From: Holothuria scabra
Taxonomy: Eukaryota; Echinodermata; Holothuroidea; Aspidochirotida; Holothuriidae
Assembly: GCA_037179385.1 (NCBI GenBank)
Contig: CM074185.1
Coordinates: 48,425,000-48,488,999 of the forward strand
Length of the DNA stretch: 64,000 nt
Reading direction: 5' to 3'
Each line of letters begins with the position of its first letter. Within the stretch, counting starts at the first letter, position 1. The position numbers were made by a program, and so were the translations under genes. The notes below the pieces were generated by a model. The model was given only the letters and a program-made list of their open reading frames with translations. It did no database searches and was not told the origin of the DNA. Positions 13,701-25,700 of the stretch are shown in pieces.

Positions 13701-16700
13701 AGTCATGTCATTGTGTAGGATGTGTACACACCAAAATGCCAACAAGTCTTTGCAATTGCTATTTGAAAAAGGGTCTGTTGAAGGAGTAATTGTAAGAGAC
13801 AAATATTTGTTACCATGTACATTCTTTTTTTACAACTGAAACCATTAAGTGGAGACAGAATTTGTATCCACTTATCCACAAGGTTACAATACCAATACCT
13901 TTAATCTCTCTCACAGATGGTCAAGAAGCCACACCCACAGCGGACAGTGGACAGGGATTTAACTACAATCAAGGGGATGGAATGCAACAAGGGTACAATA
14001 CCAATAACTATTGGCAACAAGGCTACAATCAGTATAATAACCAACAACCTCAAGAAGGTAAATATCAGAGTTGTGTAATCTGTATTGTTCCTACTGACCT
14101 CCCTCATTACCTCATTTACAGTTCAATATCACTGGCAATGGAATATTTACCTTGTGGCACTTTGACCATCTCTTTATCTTGACTAGCATCTAGACTATTA
14201 TCAACTCGACTCTCGTTTCATCGTTATCCTTGCAATTGCATTTAATTTGGGCTTGAGCTTTTTTGTCCGCCAGTCCTTTTGAAACTTGATGAGTTATATC
14301 TTGTTTTTTGAAGCACATTGACTCTGTATTGCAAGTTCATTGATTGATTTCAAGTGTGTTTAAAATGTTCCAATGAGACTTGGTTAAGTTTCCTTATCCT
14401 CATTCTTGGCAAAGTTTTCGCAATAGATTTTCAAATGCAGCACTTGATATTGTGTATTTTATGTAATAGACCCATGTAACAATGTGGTCCATGTCAGTAG
14501 GCACAATGTCTTCATAACACAGGTATAAAGAAAATTATACCCTTTGATTACGTCAAAAACCAAATGTGTTTGAAAACTATATGTTTATTTCTCCGTTACA
14601 TTCTCCCTTCAGGTAATTTAGACCTGGGGGCATCAGCTAACAGTAATTTCAGTGAATATAGTACAACTACTGCTACAGAGACTGGTGGAGATACTACAGA
14701 CTATGGGGAATCTATGCCATCACAAACAGGGTTTGATTACTATGGACAAAGTATTCAAAGGGTAAGTGGTATACAGGGGAGTTTATATTAAAATTTTCTC
14801 TAATGCAAAGTTATAATCAAGTTATGACTCAAGTCACAGCTTGGGAACTTGTCCGATTGAAAAATTCTGGCTGATTTTCCTCAATTGAATTAGGACAGTG
14901 ATTGACTCCAGTTGCTAAAATGAGTGTAGTTGAATCGACTTGCTGCAAAGAAGGGGGCCTTGGTTATAGTGCCCCCACGTAGAGAATGAGTTGTTATAAC
15001 ATTCCATCATGGCCACGTAGAATTCAAGGGGTCTTGAATTGGCATGACATGGCCCTGTTTTATAAAGAAATTAAAACTTGAGTATAATTTGATAACATAG
15101 GATTTTTGCATGATAGATCGAACTTAAGATTAGGGATAGATAACTCCTTATAAAATAATTTGAGATGAACCTTATCATGTACACTTACTTGTTATCCAAT
15201 ATTTTGGACAAGCTGTTCAGTGCTTGACAGTATTTAAGTCCTTCTCTATGCCGCACGTAGCTTAATCTATTGTTTCTTGGATTATTTGTAATGTATGTCT
15301 AGATTGTTTGTTGTTTTTATCCCCCATAAGGCCACAACATTTCAAGATTTATCTACACTTTGTGCATTTATAGGCAGTAAGTAACTTTCAAAAGCTGTTG
15401 AGAAGTGAATTTCATAGAATTTGTAATGAAATGAAAGGCTTTTAAGACAATTAAAATTGAGCTCTTTCAGCATTTAAGTTATATGTCAGAACATTTTGAG
15501 TTACATCTAGTTCCACATTATTCATTATGTCATTCATTCATGGAAAGGGTCACATAAGTGCCCTAAGTTGCCTTCCTAAATTATCTAATCTAACTTTCTG
15601 CACGTCTTATTTCTAGCAACGTGCTGGTACCATAGATTCAGTGACAGGGTCCCAACAGAGACAGCGTACCCACTCAATTGGTACCCCTAAATCCCGATCA
15701 AGGACTGTGTCTGGCAGCTCTAATCGATCTGAAGGAAAACCTAAAGAAGATACCAAGGAGACTACCAAGCAGGCACCCAAGGTAATGTGAAGTGTAAATA
15801 AAAAGTGGTAGAAAGTTTAGCTAAACGAAAAAAGAGGAAAACCTAATTGAGTCTATAGAAGTCATAAAGTCAGCAACCCTTAATACCATGCTGGTTTCTG
15901 AAATAAAAAAATAGGATTTCTCAGGGGAGGGGGGTGGAAATACCAATAAATAATGATGGAAAGGTAGAAAAATATTTCAAATGTGGAATAAAATTTACTC
16001 TCAAACTAAAAGTGGCCATTCTGTTGTAGTATCATGTGGCTTATGCCCCACCATGGGAAGTCTTGTTCAGCTGAAAGCATGGAAGGAAAAAGAGTTCCTA
16101 GAATATTGTAAATTCTTTGGAAATCTCAGAGGACAGCTATGGAATTCCAACCCTGGTAATTCTTAATCTTCCTGGAATAGCAGGAGTATTGAAGTGGTCA
16201 GATTGATACAAATCACAGAAAAGTGATACAAGTCACAGAAGAAAATACTTAGTTCTAAATTCCCAAATTCATGTCCAAGGAATTTCTCCATTGCTGTTAA
16301 GATAACTAATTACAAGTAGCTTTGTTAGTGGTTCCATTAGTAAACAGTTGACTGACTGCAGTCACTCTACCACTGTGAACAAATGCTTCAGGGAAAAAAA
16401 GGTATTTTCATTCAAGGTTATCATTAAGATTTAGCATTACAATAGCTGTGTTCCCATTTAAGTGAGCGGGGTGGATCACGGTTTTGTTGCATCAAACAGT
16501 ATCGAATAACTTGATCCAGAGCTGCGTTCCCATTTGAGTGAGTGCGGTAGATCAACATGTTATATGAACACATTGTGCAAGCGCAAAAAGGTTTTGGATT
16601 TGGATTTTCATCCAAGGTTAACATTAAGATTTAGCATTACAATAGCTGTGTTCCCATTTAAGTGAGCGGGGTGGATCACGGTTTTGTTGCATCAAACAGT

Positions 16701-19700
16701 ATCGAATAACTTGATCCAGAGCTGCGTTCCCATTTGAGTGAGTGCGGTAGATCAACATGTTATATGAACACATTGTGCAAGCGCAAAAAGGTTACCAATG
16801 TTTACAAGTCGGCCTGCCATTTTGTATCGCTCAATAGCACTGTATCACAAAAACACTGTGACACACATGGGTGTGCGTGTAGTATACGGACCTTTCGCTA
16901 ACTGCATGCACACATGTGGAATTACCCAGCAAGTTTAATGATGTGAGGCTCAACTATTGGGTTTCAAAAATAGAGCAGAGACCAAAACCCGATCTTCACC
17001 TTTTAAACATTGCCTACTAAATCACTGGCATCTCATCACAGAACATCCCGTACTCAATAAGATTTCGGAGTTCTGGGGAGTCTATCATTTCTTAAACCGC
17101 AAAAAGTAAACAACACTACTGCATTATATACACTTTCCCATAGCGCGCTGTGCATAGTTTTGCCTAGAACAAAGGTATAGTAGGCACGTTTGCCACCGGA
17201 AAGCATGCCGGGAAGGAATAAACTGGAGATCCGGGGTCAATTGATCCACCGATGTGTTACCATTACAAACTTTGATCCAGCACCGTCGATCTGATCTACC
17301 CCAAACGGTCTATCAAATCGGTGCATCCTGATCTGGAGTGAGTGTTGTTCATCTGGGTTCCCATTAGAGTTTGATCCAGCGCGGTAGATCTTGATCCACT
17401 GGGCTCACTCAAATGGGAACACGGCTAATATCATTGGCTACCATATTTTTGCAGCATTGTATTTGTAAGGAAAATAGTCGTTAGGCAATGCATTGTATCT
17501 TCATGAGTTCAAAAAAGGAAAGAATATGAAGGATGCAGGGCACATGGATGGATTAAGTGTTTAAATGAAACAAATGAACTACTGGCTTTAAATTCACTTA
17601 AAAGAGGTGGAATTTAGCACATTGAAAGTTGCTCATTAAGGTGGTTGATGAAATTCAGGATTTTTCAGACCTGTTTGATTTTCCTCACAAACCAATGGAA
17701 AATGGTCTTACTTGGACTATATCCCCATCCTACATACAAGTAACTGTTACACGAGTGTGAACTTAACCACTCAACATGCTTTTCAGAAATTGTGACCAGA
17801 CACTTTTTCAAATTATGCATAAAAAAGTTACAAGTCAGGACACCACAAAATTCAAAATTTTAGATTTTACCATAACTAACTGATATGAAACTTGACTAAT
17901 CATGCTAATTATTAGCATTTTCATGTGGTAGTAACCCTTGAACACTTTTATGAACTTACTGACATCAACTCATTGAGCACCTTTATGAAGATGTGTTCTT
18001 ATTTAATCTTTCATAAGGATAAGGCTGCTCACTCTGGAGGAGGCGGAGGTGGTGGTGGTGGCTGGTTCAGCGGTATATTCAACAAAATTAGACAAAGAAA
18101 TGGGAAGGAGATACATCTGCCAGATGATACTTCACAAGCAGTAAGTTAATGAATCATTTATTATTTTGTGGGAGAAGAGAGAGGAAGAAGGAGAAGGGAG
18201 CTGGTGAATGGTCTTGGTGAAGTATGATACAGGATATTCACCTTTTCATGGGTGATTCTTCATAGCAGCCCCTGTGGGCTGGGGGTTGTGGAATATGCCC
18301 ATGGTATTTCCCACCTGTCACAAGAGGTGACTCAAGGAAAGGGAAGCCCAACTTGAGCTAGATTTTGTTCAGTTGACTTTAGATTTATACTATTCAACAC
18401 ATCTGTGTTGGTGTGTTGTTAAATTTCATCTTAACAACTAGTTAGCTAACTCATAAGCAGTAAGGTAAATGAGTGATTTCATATTATTTTGTTGGAGAAG
18501 AGGAGGTTGTGGAATATGCCCATGGTATTTCCCACCTGTCACAAGAGGTGACTCAAGGAAAGGGAAGCCCAACTTGAGCTAGATTTTGTTCAGTTGACTT
18601 AAGATTTACACTATTCAACACATCTGTGTTGGTGTGTTGTTAAATCTCATCTTAACAACTAGTTAGCTAACTCATCAGCAGTAAGGTAAATGAGTGAGTT
18701 CATATTATTTTGTTGGAGAAGAGGAGGTGGGGATAGGTTGGAGGCTGGGTGCAGTAAGATATAGAATATATATTTCTAGTGGCGACACTTTACAAGCAGT
18801 TGCTTAACCCTTTACCGTTGTGCTCCGATCAGGGCATACTTGTGCGCCTCGGGGGTGGGCGGAAAAGCGGACGTAGCCCGCCCCGCATCAGCTTCCGTAG
18901 GCCATTGACCCCGTGACCTTAAACTATTGTCTCTCTCGTTGTTGTGGCCGAATTTTCGGGTAGCTACTCGCAGTTTCGAGCTCCGCGTGAAACAGTAAAG
19001 ATGGGTGACCGCCGAGCTGTCTGCATGGGTCCAAAAGGACCCAAACAACGGTAAAGGGTTAATGAGTGGTTAAATATTTCGTGAGAGAAGAGGGGGTAGG
19101 TTAAGGGAAGGCATCTGGGTTCAAAAGGATATACAAGATGTACTTTCCACAGGTGATACTTCACAAGGAGTAGGTTAAAGGAGAGATTTACTATTATGTG
19201 AAAGAAGTGGGAATACAGATTAGAGTATGTACAGGGTATATGCAATACCACAGGTAAAACCTAACAAGATTAGGATGGAATCGCTATTTTGTGGGGGAAG
19301 TCCAGTAGGCAGGGTGAAACATGATACAGGGTTATGCCTTTTCATGGGTTATGCCTAATAAACATTTAGTGAAGATACTTTCAAGGTAAATTTAATAGGA
19401 ATAATGGGATGGTATCTCAAATATGTTAATGAATTTGCAATCAATTTTTATGTTGGCCCTTAGAGTTGCTGCTGATGATGTAATGACATTTTCAACCCAT
19501 TTGTGAAAGGATTCAGTGATTTTGCCAAATTATTTCTGACTTTGTCTCTTCAAACTCAAAACTAAGCTCAGTAATTGTTATTCACATAGAAGAATCATCA
19601 ATATTACTGTAGCTACATAATAGGTCATGCACACAAAGGATAATGTTGTGACATAAATGGTGCCAATTGGGGATCCACTGAATGACTTGCTATGTGTCAT

Positions 19701-22700
19701 AAGACTTGATGCTGTTGGTAATAAACGATGGCTAAAGGGGTAAAGAAAGCTAAGGAGGAAGTTTGAATTTCACTGTGTTGCGAATTGCAAAATAAAGATC
19801 TAACAAAATTCACAAAACTAACTTTTTATAATAATCGGTTGTCTCACTACAGTGTACTAGAATGTACATTACTTGTCATAAGAGTGCTCTAATTGATGCC
19901 ACAAGTCCAGCCTTTTTTGCCAGACAAAAACTAGTGTAGTACATATTGCTTGCTGTGAAGCAGTTGATGACCACCATGATGACTGCTGTTTTTTGCCCAG
20001 CATTGGGCATAGCTACCTGATTATGGTGCCACATGAAAGTACTCTGCAGGTATAATGGAAGTCCTAGTTTATTAGTGACTTGCAGCTGGTAGCAAAACTG
20101 TTTGTCTGTCATTCAGTTATTTTGGGTATATATATTACTGTGAAACTTAATTGCACAGTTACTGAATATTTGAAATATTGATGTTACAAACTTCTTTTAC
20201 CAGATTGTTTGGGATGCTGACAAAGGTAAATGGGTGAATCAACTTGAAGGAGATGATGATGTAAGTAGTGAATTCATAAGAATTCTTCTTAACCTTATGA
20301 AAAATGTGATTGATCCCCTAAATATTGAACATTCTTTGTCATTAATATATAGTGGTGTCAAGTATTAGAAGACGTAGCCCGCTGGGTGGAGAAACTTTTC
20401 TCATCCATCTTGTTGCTGCAAAAAAAAGTAACTTCCTTTGCTGTTGGAGTCCAAATCATTTCAACTTCGTAGAAAACTTTCTGAAAGTTCATTTAAATAC
20501 TCAGGGACCAATTGGATGTCTTCTACTATAACACCAATTTTCACAACCATTCAACATTTCTCGCAATACTAATTGTTTTCACAGGCAAACAAGGTATTGA
20601 GGCATACTCGACAGTTTCTTCTCAAAATTCTTATTGAATATACTTTCAAATTGCTGTGAAACTATTTAAATATCTGTTTTTGTAACAAGGGATGTTGTAA
20701 ACAGACAAATTAATATTAGCTCCAAAGTGAAGCCTCTTAAATTTGACTTGCATCCGCAAGCTTTCAATGGTTATACCGGTTCACATCAAGTAGCATTGGG
20801 TATCACACATTATAGGCCTACACTACAGTATTGTTCACCATGTATTCTATTGGAAAGCCCACTGTTCTAACGTTTTTGCTCAACGTTATACAAGACCAAA
20901 GTTACAGTGTGATATTTCATACAAGTGTATGAATATTCAATGCAATTTCCTTTATAGAATCAAAATAACCATATTCATATAAAGATTTAGGCCAATTGCT
21001 GCTGTCCAATATGAGAATAATTTATATTAAAGGAATCCTGGTTTTGTGGTCTGAAGGGAAATTTTTGACCGTCCCAGGCAGGCTCTGAGGGGAGGCAGCC
21101 AAAGGGGGTGGCCTCCACAGAGGTGCTATGTGGGCTATGGAAGATTTGGAAAGGAACACTTTTATTTTTTTCATTTCAAGAGTTTGTGATAAATAAGTTT
21201 GTACTGTGCCATACATTCTCTTCTCTTTAATTTCATTCATTTAAGAGTTTGTGATAAATCGGTTTGAAGTCACACATTCTAGATAGATTGGAGCTTCAAT
21301 TTTTTGGTGTTATGCATTACTTAGATACTTATGTTACTTTCCTACAGCCACATTTCAGTAACTTGTCCTTTTTTTATGTGAATGCAGGATTCAGGACCAC
21401 CCCCTCCCCCACCATCAGATGTGGAATTAACCCAAAAGCAAGGTCCTAGCAGCAGTGGCCCACCTTCTACTACAAATGGTTCTCAGAACATCAATCCATT
21501 TTCAAAAAGACAGAGTAAGTCAAGAAATGTTTTAGTGATCACGCTTTTCATTTTGTCCTGCCTGATTTTTTAAAATGCAAGGATGTATGCTTGGAATCAT
21601 CCCTCTTTTCTTCTTGTATCCCACCTCCAGTGATTCCAAAATTATTACTGACATCCTTTAAACTGGAAACAAAAAAGAGATTTTGCATTATCTGTCATAT
21701 GCTTCATTTAGGAAGTTAAAATTTACAATATTAAGATACTTACAGTTGGAAGATATATTATTTTTGCTGTAAGAATACCATTTATTTAGTCACTTCCATT
21801 TTAGGAATGTCAAGGTAATGGTTCCACAGTTTATGCTTGAATTCATCTTATTGTGCTCTTCATTTTTAATTGAAAAAAAAAAGTTTGAACTTTTGTATAT
21901 CATCTTACTTCAGATATTTTTCAAAATTTTTCTTCTTTTTTCTTTTAACATGGCTTTATTCAAATTTTTTACCAAACAAATTTTGAAATCATTCCTTAAT
22001 GCCTTTTCTGACAAGCAATTCACAACAATTTTTCAGTACCATTTTCATCTTTAAACAAATTGCCTTTATTGACATGTTTGGAAGATTAAATCTTTTTTAT
22101 CAATTTCATTTCCTTCACAAATCAGATGTCCCCCCCACCCCCCCCCCCCCCAAAAAAAAATACAAAAAAAAAAAAAATTTGGGAAGAAACATGCAGTACC
22201 AGGGTAATTGAGGTGTATCCAAGCACTCTCAGTGTGAGTTGTACCATAACCATAACTTAAGTAAGGATGTACTTCTCTTAAATAGTCATGACATTCAGGC
22301 AGCTTGGAAGTTGTGGAATCACAAGTCACAGGAAAGAAGTTGATGTGGATGTAGAATGGGATAGTGGGGTGGTTCCTTGACTTTCTTCATTTCAAATTAA
22401 AAAAAAATATGAGGAATAACTTCCTTTTTCCGGTGTGTGGAATTGACATACAAAAAGGAAGTAGTGGTGACAGTCCAGGAGACGTGCGTTCTTTGGTTTC
22501 TGTACTAGATGCACCAGTACCTGTACCTGCATATGTTGCCAAACTTGAACGTGGCAATTTTTTTCTTGAAATTGACTGGCAAAGGCAGTTACGCTGTGAA
22601 GATTCTGTTTTTGATGTCAGCAAGGTAGAAGGGGGACTTTTCTTGGATGTGTGGAATTCTGTTGGTTGGGGGTGTTCCTTTTGTTGCTTCTTTGCTTGAT

Positions 22701-25700
22701 GTGATGATGTGAATGTATTTCCATAATAATGCTTGTATGTGTATGCTTTGTAGCCATTGTCATCTTGCACTGTGTCATATCTTTTACTGAGTCAGAGTTG
22801 AAAAAGGACTGGAAATTTGAGAGAGAAACATTTGCTCAGCAGACATAGGCTAAATTCCAGCTACACATTATTCCACTTTTTCTGAATGAAAGTGGCCTGT
22901 TGAGGGAAACTTGACAATATGTTCCCAATTGTGTAATGCCTTTCAGTTGATCAAATATAATGTAATATTCATGTTGTAGGGAATTAGTTATTTCCACATA
23001 ACCATGGAACCCTCTTCCCATAATAAGATATAAGGAATGGTCCTGTTAACAAGTTTCTAATGGTGGGGAAAATTATTGTAGAAGATACTCAAATCCATGA
23101 ATTTATGCTTTCTGGTATTACTACACAATTGCTTAGAGGAGTGTATTATATGGATTAGTTAATTAGATGACATTTAACGACACACCAACAGGAACCAACA
23201 AAAAGTTCCAAGTTCAAATTTACGTTCAAATATGTTCAAGTTTACGTTTGGTTTCCCTTTAGTCACCTCTTATTAAGACAGGCGGAAAATGTCATGAGCA
23301 TAATCTACTACCCCAGCCTACAGGGGCATGTACCACATGGGGATTACAGTTGTCCTATGATGTGTTGGATAAAAGTTCTGTTTCATGGTATCACTCGCAA
23401 TTTTTGAACCACCAAAAAATATTTTAGGATGTACAGAAGAGGTAACAGGTCCGGTCCTACCCTGGCACCCTGTCTGGTATTGCATCTTCTACTTTTATAA
23501 AACAATTCATGCAAGCACAGGCTGAGTAACCATGCTGAGGACACTTGAATTCAAAGTATGAAGTTAATAGATCCAATCACTTAATTCGTCTAATCACTTC
23601 TTCAATTATTCAAGCTTCATCACTCATTTTAAACTGATAGCATCGACCAATCATATGGAGCATACGTTCATGAAAAGACATTTTAAGCAGCAATTTTCTG
23701 TCAATAAAAATTGCTCTGATTCATGTTCACCATTTCATTTTCCTGTTTTGCATGCTTTGACAAGAACTTGATTTCTGGTTTCCACCTAATCTATTCAGGT
23801 CGAGGGCCTTATGTAGATGTTCTAAATAAAGATTCATCGTCTAGCGCCCCCACTCTTCCAGCACCCTCTTCTTTACTGCCTCCTATGCAGGCAGCTTCTA
23901 CAGCTCCAGTCAACTTTTACATTCCAGATTCAGGTAATGGGTAAACTTTTTCTCAAAATTTTCTATTGTTTATATTTCCTATGTCATCATTTTTTCAGCA
24001 TTTTTTTTCTTTCAATTAAATTATATTTTTTCAAGTGCATGAAATATTACATTTTGTCCATAAAAACTATTTAACCCTTTACCGTTGTTTGGGTCGTTTT
24101 GGACCCAGACGGAGAGGGCGGCTGTCACCCATCTTTACTGTTTCATGCGGAGCTTGAAACTGCAAGAACCTACCTAAAAATTTGGCCACACCAACGAGAG
24201 AGATAATAGTTTAATTTCACAGGGTCAATAGGCTACGGAAGCTGATGCGGGGCGTGCTACGTCCGCTTTTCCGCCCACTCCCGAGGTGTGCAAATATGCC
24301 CCAAGTGGAGCACAAAGGTAAAGGGTCAACCTTTCCTTTTTTTGGGACTTTATTGTTTGGGATACATTTTTTGTGTTGGTGAGAGCTTGTGGGTGTAGTA
24401 AAGGACGTGATTATAAATGCTGAATTAAATGTATTCTTGTCTTACAACAAACTGCACTCAAAATCACCACAATATTTTTTAACTTTCCTAAAGACTGCAA
24501 TATTATTCTTTAAAATCAATCATCATTGTAAAATGATATATAGCCTTATGCTGATGACTTTTCTGTCAGCTATGTGCTAAGCATGTCACAAATTCATGAT
24601 GAAATCTGTTTTTGCATGAATTAATTTTGTTGCAAGTTCTCCTTAGATTTTGTTTCCTAGTTTTGACAAATGAACAAATGTGAAGAGTGATGTTATTTTA
24701 GAGGTGGCATGTTACAGCATTTCATGGAGTAAGTTGTCTTGTTTCTTTGTTTTACCATCTAGTTCCTGAGACAAGTGAGCAGCAGACACAACAGCAAGTA
24801 GCAAACCCAGACTCAGAGCCCCCGACCCCCAAAAATACACCAACTACAGGTGCACCCCAGGTAAGAGATGTGGAGTTGTGGCATGCATGAAAAGTCTTCT
24901 TTGTTTTCCGCATACAAAATAAAGGTTATACAATGATGGACAATGCATTAGCACAGGATAATGTGTGATTGGGGTTTAGAACAAGCAATGCACAAGGATG
25001 CAGCCCAACTGCATCCAGCAATAGGAAGGAGGGGTCATGCATTAGCACAGGATAATGTATGATTGGTGTTGAACCAAACAATGGACAAGGATGCAGCCAG
25101 ACTGCATCCAGCAATAACAGGGAGGGGCCATGCATTAGGCCAGGATAATGCATGATTTTTGTTAAAGCAAAAGATTCACAAGGATGCAGCATGATTGCAT
25201 CCAGCAATCATACCGTAACGTCTCTTCCTGAGAAAGCAACATAGACACCCCAGTACATCAAAGGCGGTGTGGGGTGTAACTGATATCTGAGTTTGTCACA
25301 TGATCTGTGCCCTAAAGTTAGCTAAGCTTCCATTGTATTCATACTGCGTAAAAAGCAATGAACACATGCTTGATTGGCCTGTTAGCTAACCTCAAATATT
25401 AGGTAACTTGCGTGTATTTTAATATATCTGTTACTGTCAATCGATTAATCAAACGTGAAATGTGACTATATTTCTCCCTGATGTGATATGGGGTAATCAG
25501 GCAGAGAGGGGGAATGTAACAAAAAGAAAGAAGGAACCTTTTTATCATGATAACAGGGAAGGGCCATGCATTAGGCCAGGATAATGCATGATTTGGGTTA
25601 AAGCAAAAGATGCACAAGGATGCAGCTTGATTTCATCCAACGATATCATTAACCCTTCGAGTGCGCTATCCTATTCTAGTACGCAAGTTCAGATTTGTTT

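Larger units (their letters stand above)
15782..18017 (+). other. Intron with a TIR element and a TTAA MITE
   Basis: 2.2 kb, holding the duplicated-end TIR element (16443-17427) and an old copy of the TTAA MITE family (17636-17985). I saw no further convincing exon. Confidence 0.75.
18141..19380 (+). repeat. Degenerate tandem repeat seeded by an exon end, with later insertions
   Basis: The exon-end motif (GATACTTCACAAGCAGTAAG at 18126-18145) and the following AT-rich/GGGAGAAGAG segment recur in decayed form near 18455, 18676, 18784 (then 19059), 19156 and 19245. A second dispersed repeat (copies at about 18267 and 18500) and a TTAA MITE (18804-19062) sit inside. The MITE interrupts one unit: its left half ends at 18803 and its right half resumes at 19059. 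Confidence 0.65.
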
